In this document: piece by piece, positions 11,866-25,740 of the stretch | How the letters are laid out: each line of letters starts with the position of its first letter | How positions within the stretch are numbered: position 1 is the first letter of the stretch | Source of the DNA: Dicaeum eximium | Lineage: Eukaryota; Chordata; Aves; Passeriformes; Dicaeidae | Assembly (NCBI GenBank): GCA_013396995.1 | Contig: VWZP01005531.1 | Span: 310,001 to 374,000 of the forward strand | DNA: 64,000 nucleotides | Reading direction: 5' to 3' | The notes under the pieces: model-generated | The model's database searches: none | Told to the model about the DNA's origin: nothing | Seen by the model: only the letters and a program-made list of their open reading frames with translations | Position numbers and translations under genes: made by a program

Positions 11866-14800
11866 GTTTTCTGAGTACTTTCTGTGAGGAAAGATATTTC
11901 GTAAGAAACATAGGCAAATGACCTTTAGTATGTATGCATGGTACCTACAAAAAAAAAAAAAGAAAGCGGATATCAGTGGTTTCATTGCTTTCATTGCAGT
12001 CTTACAGGCACTTCACAGGCAGCTCCAGCTAACAGTTATGGGCAGTTTCTGTGCTCTCTTACTCAATTAACACTTCATAAAGGTTCATTTCACAAACTTT
12101 TCATCAGCTTTTAATTATTTGCACGTTAGAATTTAGGCTTTTTAGAGGTTATAATGCCAGTGATATATTTCTAGGTTAATTCATACTTATAGAGCTTAAC
12201 TGAAGCACTTATTTAGGAATTAAGCTGGCAAAGACTAGATCTGACATCTAACATTTAAGTAGCTAGAAACTAAGAGAATAATGCTTATCTGCAATGATTT
12301 TCATTAAGATACCATGGTCTTCCACAACAATTAGTTGGGTTTTTTTTAGCTAGTAACTAAGCCCTTCACATAGGAGTAAAGCAGCCCAAACAAATTTATC
12401 ACCTTTGCTTCTTTCCCTTTGTCCTTTCAGTCAATTGATTCAGTGTACCTGCAACACTTTTAAATTTGTGGGGAAAGAAATGAAAGTTGTAAGATATAAA
12501 GCCAGTAAAGGAAAGGAAAGGAAGGTATAACAACACTAGCAAACCAAAGAGATTTGCTTTTGCAGTTAGCTGATTTCCCTAAGTTGTGACTTGGCCCCAT
12601 GCCACTCTGTTCTGGGAAAGACAGAAGGAGCTGACCTGAGCAAAAATGCTTCTTTCTGGAGACCAGCACAAAAATCTCCAAGTACCTGCCAGCACTAAAA
12701 GGGCTGTCCCCAGCTGGGTGTTGCAATGCACAAGCACACAGTGTTTGAGCTCACAAGCTGCATCAGGAAGCTTCGTTTCACAGTTGACAGATTGCCTGCC
12801 CGAGAAATTAAGACACAGCTTCATTGTAGCTGACAGATTTCTTAGGCTCCAAAGGACATTTAAAAGTTATGCAGGCATGTATATTGTTCACAGGGAGCTC
12901 TGTATAGCAGTCTTAGATGTGCACCACTGGTCCATTAGAAAGTGATATTCACAAAACTAAAAATGCAGAGCAATAACGTGCAGAGCAAAGCGACCTAAAG
13001 TGATCAAAGTCTATGATTTGACAAGTATATCAGATCATAGAATAGAATTTAATCCCTGTAATTGCATGACAGGGGCAGAGTTATGTCATATGCACATTTT
13101 GTGACCCTGTCACATGCACATTGTATGACCAGTAAAGATAATAGTGATCCAGTTACGGGGACAAATTATTACTGTCTAACTGAGAGTTCAATTATGTACT
13201 AATATTACACAGCATCTCAAATTGAAATTATTGGTAAAAAAATACAGATATTAATAGAACTGTTACGAAATGCTGGTATGTGTGAAAGGAAACAGCATTT
13301 CATAAAAGTTACCCTATGTAATATTTTAACTGCTGAATTATGCCGTATATAAAAGAACTTACAATACGATTAAAATTCTTTCAAATCTTTACTTCTTCCT
13401 GTGATATAAGCTCACCCTACCACTGCCCACCTGGATCTTGTGACTAACAGCACCAATTTTCTCTCAAGAGGGACTGGCAAGGTTTATAAGTTGTCATTAG
13501 ACTGGGGTCCTTGCCTAGAGTTTGATATCAGTGGTGGGGCTTTCTCTCTTCTCAGTTTTGGTTCATCTTAGGGAGATATATACATGTTATTAATTTTCAT
13601 TTTTTTTTTTTACTTTAAAAATACGTTTTTCCACCACAGTCTGGTTGCTTCTCAAGTAGATGTTGATAGTTGCCCAGCCTCCCCTGTCAACAGAAAGGTC
13701 TTTAATTTTTCATGCTTTGACTACCAGGAGTCTTCAGACCTTAAGTGTCTTTGGGATTCACAAGTTATATAGGTCATCTAATTTGGACAAAGGAGCTGGA
13801 TGTTTTTGAGGGTTTCAAGAAAGACTATGCTGTTGATTCACCTGTTACACTAACCAAGCTGCATGGGATTCACACAGCTTAAGGCAATAACCTGCCCCAA
13901 ACCTTGCAGCTGAAAATGGATAGTTATATTCTCCACAAAAATTAGGCTTTGACAAAGGGTTCTGTACTGTCTAATGAAAAGCAATAATTGCACTAAAACA
14001 CTGCTGGAGGCCCTAAGATGATGTGAACCTCAAGTCTGTGCCAGATTCAGAAGATGTTACATGGAGTGATTCAGTGACTCTACAGGTTATTGACTACAGA
14101 TTAAAGAGTGAGCCATAAAAGCTAAGAACAAGCATCTTCCAATACGCAGCTGTCTAAAACCTTTCATATCTCCACCAACAGCAGTGTCATGAGACCTGGT
14201 AGGATCATGGCACAAGGCGGCGATAGCATTGGGTTGTAGCATTTTTGTGTTCTGCTGTGAAGGATTTTCCTCACCTGTGGTCACAAAATCTAAACAAACT
14301 TTACTAGCAAGTCTGTCCTGTCTCCTTCATTGATCAGATTTCTTGAAACATAAATTTCAATCTAATTAGGCTCTATTTTACCTAAGTGTCAAAATTGGAG
14401 AATTCTACATGTTTCCTTGTTATCTTTATTTCAACAAATGAGAAACAAAATCAAAACAACAAAAAGTAAAGCTTTTATGTAATTTTATTCACCTGAATTG
14501 TGTTCTTCATGAGAAGAAACATGCAGAAGAGGTTCAACATGAAATACTGATGCTACTTATTCAAGCTTTGCCACCTAAACTTAAGTTCCCAGAGATTTGA
14601 ACTTACCCTGTCTTATCCCATTTTTCCCATTTTCACTTTGGGTTGTTATTTAATTTCATTTCATCTTTCTTAGAGGTGAATTAGGTGTTTCAATAAGCAA
14701 ATCATAAATCAAGGACTGAAAGATACGAATTACAAAAACTCTGCTGGCCCCATTCCAAAGCCCTTCATGACTTTCCTCCCAATACTCTGGCACCAAATAA

Positions 14801-17800
14801 AAGCTTTCCCTGTGACTGTGCTTTCCCGTCCTCCTTTCTATGCAAGAGCATGTACTGCTCCATTTTGGTAAGCCACTCTTCTATGTTTTAGGTCTTAATC
14901 AGCACCAAATTCCCCTGTCCTTCCTACCTTTTTTCTTTGTTGTTAAACTGCAGGCTGCAGTTTAAACAGGCAGCCCTCCAAAAAACTCTCAGCATTAATG
15001 CAACTATATTGCTTCACATTTTGCATTAAAGTAAATCTGGCATCATCTTACCTATCCTCTGATTATATTGTGTTGCTCAACGTAAAAAAAATTGGTTGAA
15101 GAGAGACGCTGCTTGATGCACATGCCCTGCAAATTATTTTCCAATAGCTTTAATCCTAGTAATCCCACCTCTTCATACCCTTGGATAGTCTGAACGATGA
15201 GGAGATTGCACATTCCTTTTTTTTTGCATTTGCTTTATTTAAGGATATGATTACATTAGCAACACTTGGTCATCTTTGCAATTTACAGATTTTTGTTCTG
15301 CAGACCTCCATTTCCATGCCAGATTTGCCATCAGAACACCAGAACATTCTTAAGGCACACACCTGAAGATCTGTCATAAGACTTTTCAAAATCAATAAAG
15401 ACAATATGTCTTTCCTTGGTATTAAAAATATCATTTTGGTCACTAAAAATAAAAGTCTTTCAAAGTTCTCTAAGGAAAGCAGTTAAACCCTTCCTTTAGT
15501 GTATCCCTTGGGGCAGGATCAGTTTTACAAACTCAAGTGTCCAACATTGTCAATTTTCAGCTAATTTTCTGAAGGGAAATTTCTTGTAGTTATTATAGAC
15601 TTTGTTTTAAGGTAAATATGGTTTTCTTTTTTTTTTTTTCTTTAATGGGGAACTAATCTTATTCCCACCACTTCAGTTTAAAAGATAAAGCAAAATTATA
15701 AGAATAAGTAGACACTTATTTTAATCTGGTATATGCTCTCCAAAATGAAAATGAATTCCCAGTCCCCCTACCACTAAGTCACACATCAACTCTCATTCCA
15801 TGCAGAGCACTGGCATTTGCTTTTTTCCACACAAAATGAACCATTACCAAAAAACAGTTAGATATTGTCTTTTTCTAACCTTCTACAGGCGTACCATATA
15901 GGACTTTATAACTCAGAAGAATTAATATTAAAAGGCATTAAAATTATAAAAGGAATATTGCAATAGTCTTCCAGAGGGCACACCAGCAAACACCCATTAC
16001 AAGGCTACTCTATTTAATTTACAATGATAATAAATTAATTAATCACCAACAATGTCTATAACTTTAAGAGAAATTACAGACACAATAATCATTAATATCA
16101 CATCTGTAAGTAAGAATAGTCTGACTGAGATAAATTCCTCCTCTCAGGCTATATTTTAAGCCTGCATTATGAATTCAATAATGTATGCTTGCAACTGCTA
16201 GCCAGAACTGTGTTATTTTTAATATTTCCCTGGGTAACAAATGAGGAAGTGCTTTGACATAAAAGGCTAATGCAAGCAAACAAAAAAGCTACTGAGAATT
16301 CAGAGCGGAAACCTATGGAAAAAAATAGTCGAGGAGAATAAAATGTGCGTTACTGTCAGATGAATTAACCCCACTAAATAGCAAGAGCTTTGAGAAGGCT
16401 AGCACTGCTCTTCAGCAGCAGTCTTCACCAACACTACTACTGTAACCTTGTCTGAAAGCATTCATGTTTCACCTTGTGTTCTGTCCTGCTGTTGTTTAGT
16501 GTCTAGAGAGGAGGAGTAATAAGGGTATTCAGGCATACAAATTCCTGTTTTCTTGCAAAACTGTAATTTTATGGTTATGAGAAACATTTTAATTAGGCCT
16601 TAGCAAGAGGAAGTAGCTGGCTCCCAACAATGCCTGCCAGGACTCAGCTATGCTGGCCAAGCCATAACATGAAATTTGAGCATCAGGCACTTTTTTGCCT
16701 GATTTCTGGAGTATTCCAAGTACACAAAATGGTTCTGAAATGCCACATCCTTCACAGATTGGCTTAATCCTTACAGCAGTTCACCCACAGGAGGCAGGTT
16801 TGGAGTTTGTATATCTGCTCCTCTGAACTGAGAAAGGGTTTCCCAATTCTCGAGGGATCAGGTTAGCTTTAATGGCAAGCATTCATATATAATAAACAAA
16901 AGTTTATTTCATCCTAGCCACAGAGAAATAACATATAGCAAATAGCACTTCATGAGAGTCCCACCAAAAGATTTACTGCACATATTTGAAGTGACAGGCA
17001 AGTGATACAGGAACCTTATGATAGTACTTGACAAATGTAACCTTTAATGTTAATGATTCCAGCTTATATTCACATGTAGTTTCATTTCTAAGAATAATTA
17101 GGTAATTGATACCGCCATCTGGCTCAAAATGCTTGCTGACACATTTTAAATCAAACATTTTTGTCAGTCTTCAAACTGGATATTTTAAAATTAAAAATAT
17201 TTCACATTCAGCCACCAGTTATGTCAGCTGATGGGTGGTTCAGGTTCAAGATGACACTTTTGGCAACTAAAGGAGGCTATGACTGCTGCTAACTTGCTGT
17301 AAAAAGAAACTCTGCTAAGTTGAAAGAAAGCGAAGTTCAAGCAATTCCACAGAAAGAGCTATACTTTATTCCAGTTTCTTTGGATTTCTTTGAATAAGGA
17401 ATTTAGAACCTTGAGATCACATATTGCAACTCTAACAGCCAGGCTATTAACTATGCTGCTGTATGCCTAGCTCATGACTTGGTTTTGTCAGAGGCTTCTT
17501 GAAAAATCTTTGCCTAATCCCTTAACAGAATAAAGAGAATAAGAAGAGTATATGATCATAATGAAAATCATATGTAGCATAGTTTGGGTGTTAACTTAAC
17601 CAAGTAGCTTCTCTTTAGTTTGATCCAATACTGATGCTGTACTTTACAACAGAAATGCAGGCATGAGCATAGAAACGTGTTTCCTTAGACAGCAGACCTT
17701 CACAGATGCAAGCCAGATGAAGACAGATCTTCTGCCAATTACAGAGACCTTCCTTTTCAGCAAGCCACCACCTATGGGAGCGTATGGTTCCCTTCAATTT

Positions 17801-20800
17801 GAGGAACGGGCTCAGTTACAACCCAAGCTACCCATTCCTCCCTGTTCTCAGAAACATCTTTCCTCTAAATTAGAAGATTAAATTCTGACTTTTTGCTAGA
17901 CACCATGCACCACCACCTCTACAACTCCAGGCATCACCTTAACTTTAGTGACATTATTCAAGGTTTATTATTAATTATTTCCAACAGCTCTTTCGGGACC
18001 TGGCCAAAACTGTTCTTCTATCCCTCACACAAAGCAGGTGTCTCAGATGCAGAATGAAAAAACATAAACCAATTTCAAAACACTGTCATCCTTCCCTCCA
18101 TAAATGAAAGCTTCCAATCAGTCCTGTGGATACTCAGCCAAGACGTGGAAAGGCAAAGGTGTGTCTGAAAACTCAGCAGCTACCAATGTCAGACTGATCT
18201 CTCCATTACCTTTTTCACTTAACAGAAATTCATCATACTGCATTCTTTCTTTCTCTCCCTACTTTCATAAATATATATGTACCAATAAAATAAAAGACAA
18301 AGCGTATCAGAATTTGTACAGAAATATACTACATAATTTACTATCTGCAGTAACAAAGAAAAAGAGTAGTATAGTAGTAGCATAAAGAAGCAATATTAAT
18401 TTATGAGACAAAGTGAACACAGAAGAAACATTAACAGAAATATCTCTTGTACAGCATTTCCTTTCTAGCAGAGGGTATCTTTACAGCTCTTACATACACT
18501 AAACCACAGCTCTGGTCGCATGAGAGTTTTTTATTGCACCTGAAATGATCTTTATTACTTGGGATTCATGACAGAATAAAATAATGAAAACCCCATACTG
18601 CTACAGTGTGGCAGAGTCTGTACAGCATTTTCTTTTAGCATATCATCTTACAACTTATGTCCTCCTAATATTTATAATTAAAACTGTTCCTTTTTGATTT
18701 TATGTAGCTAGAGGTGAAAAAATATTAAAAATAACACTAATATAGAGATGTTATTTTTGCAGGAATATATAAATAGCAAAGTTAAAGATGGAAAGTGGAG
18801 GCATAAAGGCTAGAATTAAAGGTATCAAGAGACAGTTGTGGCAGTACAACAATAAGAACAGAAAAGCCTTATTGCTTTTGGTTATGAAAAAAAAGATAGT
18901 AGTTACATCACACTTAAATCCCTAGTTAGCAACTTTTTAGAAGTTATAATAAATATTTATGCAGGAGAGATATTCTGTGATGCAAATAAATCATTTATCC
19001 TAACGTCAATAACAGAATTTTAATCCCATTAAATAAAGCTTTTTTGTATCTCAGATATGATTACAAATACATAGCAGAGATTAATCTATTTCATTTGACA
19101 GTAGAGATTTCCCCAGTTTTAGCTAAATCTATTCTGGAAAAAAGACAGAGAAAACACATCCTACAGGATACACATTTGTTTCAGTGTCGTTTTGCTAACC
19201 ACAAGGACTAACTTTGGCTTGCTCTTTTAACACTTTTAAGAGATCCCACACAAAAATCAAATCTCCTTGCCCACACTCCCAAACAATTCAGTGTAAGCCA
19301 TAGCTAAGTATATTACTTACTGGTTGGCCAAGACCACACATAAGCTGCTTTTATCCAAAGATACTAAATACAAGCAAGACATGATTATGTTTTTTAATAT
19401 AATTTTATCTTGTAAGTCTCCCATTGCAAATGAACCTTTCCTATTTTTCCTCTTAAAGAATCTAAACTGGAAATTTATTCAGTAGTTAATCCAATTAAAA
19501 TTTTCTTTTGTAAGTGTCTAAGACTCCTTGCATTCTGAAGCTTTTTAATTAATATTGAGCAAGGGCTTTGTTTACCTTCCTGGATTAGAGCCTCTATAAT
19601 ATCTCTGCACTGCTTTGATACTGGAAATGACAAGAAAGTTGGTGCCCTTTTTGGCATTATGCCTTTCCTTTTCTCAAGGAATTAAGGTCCTTTATGCATT
19701 CATTTTGAGAGCATTACAAGTAAACACTAGGTGAAAATGTTTCATAGATAAGCAAGTTCATAGCCATTTATCCCTGTGAAATTTGAGTTGTTAAATGTTC
19801 TTCTTCCTCTTTTGTGACAGGGAGAGTGAAAGATGTTCTTGTCCCTTCCTCTAATCCCCTTCTTTCTGTAATCCTTTCCTATTTAAAACTGAGAGGGATT
19901 GAAAGGTGTCTAGTTTTAATTAGATCCAAATTTGCTGACTTTCCGGTTCTTGTGTTCATAGCCCTGAGAAAGTGAAGTGGTATCTTCAGACCATTAAAAC
20001 AATTAATGAGTGATAACATGACAATTTATATGAGATTTACTAGTTAATAAGTATTGAAAGGATGCCAATAGTGTCTGCAAAACTTATTAAAAACAAATAG
20101 ATTCAATTGCTGGAAGTTGGGGATTTTTTAAACCACACTAAAAAGAAGCTTATCCTTAATTATGTTTTTCCATTTTTAGGAGAAGTTTCTGTACCCAATA
20201 CAGATGAAATTGTACTCACAAAAAAGCCTCCTTCTTAATTTGCATTACAAGTTCTTGCACTACTTATGCCAATGCTGTACATTTGTAAACACTTATAGGA
20301 AAGAATCTTTCACTATGAGAATAAGGAAAAGGAACTGGCTGAATGATTAGTTTCATGTTTATGAATATGATATCTGCTGTGCTGCTTTTAAGAGGCTCAT
20401 ATTAGTATGAAATACTATACAACTGTGTTTTCAAGGGAGCAATAGTGTGCCTACAAAGAAAAGGTTGATACAAGACAGATACAGGGTCAGATGCAACAAC
20501 CTGAAAATCTCCTCAGCAACTGTCCAAGGCTCAGTGGCTTTTAGCACTGGTTTCAGCAGCCTGGGGAGAATAGCAATCAAGCTACAAAGATTATGCCAGG
20601 ATAACTTTTATCACTCAGCCAAGTAATATTTGGCCAATAAAACCCACAAATTATAACAGTAAGTATGAGCTGCTGACTTTGGCCCACAGAGCAGAACACA
20701 AGGAAGATAACAGCACTATCTGCAATGACTCATAGTAAAGTGGTATTAGTCATGGAGATACTAGACAAAGGAAAAATGTACTCTGAATATGAACCACATT

Positions 20801-23800
20801 GAAAATGTTTTGTTACTATGCTCAAGTTTAATTAACTCTTCTATCACAACCTTAAAAAACCATCTAAAATTAGATATATCATAGAAAAGAGAAGTCATGT
20901 TTGCAGAAAGACTTGAGTCCTCCATGAATCCAACCCTTTCTGAAGTCTCAAATGAACTGGTAGCTTCCATCCAAGGGGCTAGAATCTAAAATGGTCCACT
21001 GATCTCTTCTCATAGCTGCAGCTACTGTGAGCATTTAATTCAAATGCCAGAGCTAGACACACAAGTCAGTGATGAAGACAGTCATGTTAAAACAAGGACA
21101 AAACCCCTACACTGGGACCCCAAGCTCTCAGAGCATACTCCAGTTATATCACCAGGTAGGGAGCAAATTAAGTGCAGATCTCAGCAACAACCTTGTTCCC
21201 CTAGTACAGAGATTTGTTTTATGGACTAGACAGGAAATAGCCCTTGCACATCTGGAGGAACCAATTATGAGGGCTACAATCTTTTGGTTGAGATTAGCAT
21301 ACTGGTTGATTCAAAAATAACACATTGGTCAGAACCAGCAATTCCTTTGAGCAAACAAGGAATATCAAATCTTTGCAAAGTCACAAGACTATATCAAGAA
21401 CTAATGAGCAGTTCAGTTAGTGGGTTAGTGTGAAACTGCAGAGAGCTGTAAAAAACTACAAAAGTGCTGAAAAATTGAGTGTGGAAGGCACAACATAATT
21501 CTGCAATGTCAAATTTGATTAATCTCAACACATGAGGGGAAAAGATTATATATTGCTTCTACATACAATGAAAAAATGCAGAATAATAAAAGGTCATAAT
21601 TGCATTTTCTTATGGCAATCATCTTTTAGAGCAGCCATTTGACTCCATAAGAAAAATTCTATGAATTCTAGCCCTCATATTCTAACCTATTTTCTACAAT
21701 CAAGTAAGCAAAATCTCATGCATATTGCAGATACATACACACACAAACTGTTAGTAAAGTACTCTAAGTAAATCAGAAATGACCTTGCTGTCATTTTAAA
21801 AACAGTGGCAAGTACAATACACATTTACATTCGTGGCCTTGACTATCAAGATTATCCTTGTAATTCATTCCTTCTCCATCAGGAATGATCTCCTGATATC
21901 CTTTCTTAAAGACAAGCTTTCTTATGCTAGTCCTTCTGCAAAGTCAAAGTGATAGCTATACATTTAGATATTAATTGTTTAGAATACTTCTAAATTCATG
22001 CATGTTTTATGTCAGCAGCAGACTTCTACTAATTAATAGCATCAAGCCGACTGTGTCTAGAGCTGAAGGTTAAAGACAATCAGCACAAACAAGAAAACAG
22101 AAAGGAGAAACAGTTAAATCAGAACAGACACATTAATATTTATGAGAAAAAACAATCTGCCAAAAGGTGATAATTTCCTTTGATTTAATTAAAGGCTGCG
22201 GAGAAAAACAGCAATGCAATGGACACATGAGGTTGTGAAGATTTGAAAAAGCTCTAAGTACGGTTTCTCATGCGTGCTTATTAAAGTCACAGTGGTTTTG
22301 TTTGGAAAGGTTTACTATCAGACAAGTATAAAACAGATTCACAACAGAAAGAAAAAAGTATTAACCTATCACCAGATGAATGAGACGTGACATTTCCAAA
22401 TAAGGAAATCACTGGAAGCAAATGTCCTAAGGTCTAAAGAAGCACAATGAAGACATTCAAATTTAATAAATAAATATTAATTTTTGGCAAATGCATAACT
22501 ATTACAAGAAACAGACGACCTTTTGGGTGGTGAACTTAGAGAGACTAATATTCTGGGCAAGCTTTTTCAGAAGGTGAAGTCTATTGTGCAGAAATGACAC
22601 ATCATGCTTACAAAATAATGCCATAAATTGTAATTTAATATTATTGCCATTTAATGCTTGCCAGGAATGGAGGAAAAAGAGGAGAAAAAATGAGCATAGC
22701 ATAATTCTCCAATCAATTAATTGACAGAATTGTCTTAAGCCTATGAAAAGAGCTCTACTTGTAGACCAGAAAAGAAGATTTAGTCTCCAATTTAAGATTT
22801 TGGTCTACTGGAGTTGACATATACATGGCAAGAAAGACCTTTTAAAGACCCTATTACATCCAAAGCAACACCAGCTTGAGCCATTCTTGTCTCTACTTGA
22901 AAATAGTAATGTGGTAAAATTGGAAACTGGTCGTTTCTCCTCTTCCTTGGAGACTGGAAAAGCTACACAAAAACCTATCAGACTAAGTCTGCAAATGTAC
23001 TTTCCCCCTCTAAAAAGTGAGGTAAGAACCCATCCTTTCTCTTTCTTCATTTCAGTCTTCTTTTCAGGACTGAAAATGTGTGTTGCATTCAGGGGAAGAC
23101 AATGTTTAAATTTTTCTTAGGGAAAAGAAACCAGAAAATACTATAAGTCTTTTAAGAATGCCTTTTTTTGGCATTTTTACACTCAACTGTCAAAAAAGCT
23201 GGAGCAGACACTTAAACATTTCACTGCTTCTCCCAACATAGCTTCTGAACTTAAATACTCATTCTGTGAAGCGAAATATTATCTGAGAGATTTCAGAACA
23301 AGCTAATATGAATTGAGACTTTGAGGAACCTATAATCCAGCAAGTGGCTGGGCACCAGCTGGTGAGCCATAGCCATTGTCACCAAAGATTTATCCACTAA
23401 ACTCAAGAAACCTTGGAAAGGGCTCAGAACTGGAGCTGGGACTTAATGTATGAACAATAAGAGAGAATCCAGGTCCCTTGCCCATGCCTTTATTTATGCA
23501 TGAGCTCCATGACAAATACAAAGCAGCAGAAGGTGATCTGACAGAAGAAAGCAAATGGGCACTTTCCTTGATTTTGCCCCTTAACAAAAATGAAAAGAAG
23601 ATAAGTTTTATAGGGAAGTGACATTTTATGCAGCCTCTTTTTTTCAGGCTCAACAGGATGCATTTAGATATAGCCTCTTGTGTTCTTTAAATATAATTCT
23701 ATTATATTTTTATATATATATATTTATTATATTAAATAAATCTATTGCACTTTTATAAGAATATAAATTTATATTAATGATATATGAATATAACTCTCAA

Positions 23801-24325
23801 ATGAAGTTACTATGCAGTAATTTTCTGAATAAGCACTGTTATGTGACAAGATGTGAAATACCCAAGAGATTTACATTTTAAGAAAACTACCCCTAAACTT
23901 ATTTTAGGATGTAGAAGTAAATTAAAATAAATAATTTTTTCTAAACATTTTATTCCTCAGTGGGGAAGGGAAAGGGAGTTTATATTTGTGTGTTCATGTA
24001 TATGCAAAATTTGATTATATGTTAACTACAGAGTGAAGTTTCTTTAGAAATACTAAACTAAATTAATAAAAACAACACCCAAAAGTGTAAAATTATGAAA
24101 AAAAAAGTCAGCTGCAGAATATACCTTGATAGCAGAGAGTACTTATACAAATCAAAAACCTAGAGTAGGCAGGTAAAAAAACCCACCTCCAAATCATATC
24201 AAACCAAGCAAGCAAGAAAAAACTCAACTTATTTGAAGGAACAGTGTTGAAAAAGACGAAAAGTCAAGCAGAGCAGTTGACCCGAATTTAGTCCATTTCA
24301 TTCCAGTGGACTGCTAGAAAAAGAA

Positions 24326-24402
24326 AACTCAAAACAAATCCAACCAACAAACAAACAAAACAAAACAATCCCAAAAACAAAATTAAAAAAAAAAACCACA
24401 GG
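24326..24402. repeat. A/C-rich low-complexity tract
   Basis: The plus strand contains CCAACAAACAAACAAAAC-type words followed by a poly-A run. No target duplication or retrocopy body is seen next to it. Confidence 0.55.
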
Positions 24403-25065
24403 AAGAATGGGCAAGTGAGGGTGAGTGAGGAAATGCTTTTGTGATTGGTTGTTCAAAGTCTGTTTGACCGAACAATTTTAGGGTAAAACATTAAAACGTG
24501 CTTTCCTTAAAAGCTTTTCAGACCTGATCATAGTTTGGAATATTTGCAAGGAAAAGTAACTGAACTGCTGTCTTCATTTTCTGGTAGTCCGGGAGTTACA
24601 CAAATTCTGTCCTGGAGGTGCTATATTTGATACAAGACAGAACAACAGTGTTTGCAAGTTGTAAAGGTTCCAGAGAGCAGTGTTCATAAGAGTGAAGTAC
24701 ATTCCTATTAGTAACACTCCTGAGATCCTTTATCAAATGAAGAAGACTCTGCCAGTTGTCTTCCCCTGCTACCAGTCCTACAAGAGAACCAGGATACAGA
24801 TAAGCCCTGCTTTTCCTTGAAAACTATGTTTTTCTTCATAAATGTGCAAAGCCACCAAACACCATGTCAACTAGAATGACTTTCTGAAAGATCTCAGCTA
24901 GAGGACCTTCGAGAGATAATTATAAAATAGCAAAAGGGACACTGTCTTGTTTAAAAAAAAAAAAAAATTAAAAATTATTGCCTGTATTACTGCTGGTCTA
25001 AATTTAATGAAGATCAGTTTTATGACCTATGCCTAAGAAAATGAGATGCTGGAAAAGAAATTTTA

Positions 25066-25240
25066 GAGAATCAAAGAATTATTAAGCTTGGAAAATATCT
25101 CCAGGATTATGTAGTCCAACCTTTGACTGATCTCTACCTTGTCAGCTAGATGAGAGCACTAAGTTTAATGTCCAGTCATTTCTTGGATATCTACAGGGTT
25201 GGTGACTCCACCACTTGCCTGGGTACTCCATTTCATTTAC
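25066..25240 (-). mobile_element. CR1 LINE 3'-end fragment
   Basis: The plus strand shows the reverse complement of a CR1 3' end in the correct order: GAATCAAAGAATTATTAAGC, TTGGAAAATATCTCCAGGAT, GTAGTCCAACC, then GGTGACTCCACCACTTGCCT. Avian CR1 copies carry GAATCATAGAATCATTAAGG, TTGGAAAAGACCTCCAAGAT and GGTGACTCCACCACCTCCCT at these places. The element is therefore on the minus strand. It keeps only about 175 bp of the 3' untranslated end and lacks coding sequence. Confidence 0.8.
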
Positions 25241-25321
25241 CTAAATGTTTGTCCTCATACTGCAGAATCAATTTTATTGATTAAAATAGCAATATTGGCT
25301 GTTACTTTTAAAAAAAAAAAA

Positions 25322-25432
25322 AAAAGCAAGCAAAAAAACCCCCCAACCCATTAACAAACATGAAGTCTTTGAGTATGTTAAGCTGAACGATGACAGCTGA
25401 TGGGGTTTTGTTGGGTTTTTTTGTTTGTTTGT
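25322..25432. repeat. Inverted repeat of A/C-rich and T/G-rich arms
   Basis: The left arm (about 25322-25341) contains AAGCAAGCAAAAAAACCC. The right arm (about 25413-25432) contains GGGTTTTTTTGTTTGTTT. They pair over about 18 positions; the two non-Watson-Crick positions would be G-U wobbles in the plus-strand RNA. The loop is about 70 bases. The composition is simple, so it may be a product of two opposite low-complexity tracts rather than a functional hairpin. Confidence 0.5.
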
Positions 25433-25649
25433 TTCCTTAACCTCCATATAGCACTTTTAAACATTACATTTTGTTAGGAAAGTCAATTTACCATGGACTT
25501 ATCTCATTCTGACTGCATAGGAGGAAGATGAACATGCATTAAAAAAGGCTCACAAAATTGCAGTAACCTCTTTTTTCTTATAGCCAGAAAAAAGAAAATG
25601 TGACAAATCCTAAAGTAACTCAGGCCACATTTAATTTGTCAGATTCTGT

Positions 25650-25736
25650 TAAAAAAACCAACCAAACAAAAAAACCCCAACATCCCAAACCAACAATAAA
25701 TTAACAAAAAAAAAAAGAAAAATCCTCAACCCCCCC
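25650..25736. repeat. A/C-rich low-complexity tract
   Basis: The plus strand holds AAAAAAACCAACCAAAC, CCCCAACATCCC and a poly-A run, ending in CAACCCCCC. It is another member of the recurrent A/C-only tracts of this window. Confidence 0.55.
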
Positions 25737-25740
25737 TCCT

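Larger units (their letters stand above)
8784..25065. other. Long unique AT-rich non-coding stretch
   Basis: I find no supported gene or transposon in these roughly 16 kb. Simple tracts include an A/C-rich stretch at about 11774-11865, poly-T near 13600, T-rich tracts near 15630, AT-dinucleotide-rich DNA at about 23700-23780, and A/C-rich then poly-A sequence at about 24330-24400 and 24953-24967. Overlapping open frames on both strands at about 12460-12945 have no splice signals or recognisable composition and are treated as chance. Confidence 0.5.

Noticed and set aside
12460..12945. Overlapping open frames of 81-99 codons on both strands
   Set aside because: Coding on both strands at once is unlikely; no splice pattern or family match stands out, so chance is the better explanation.
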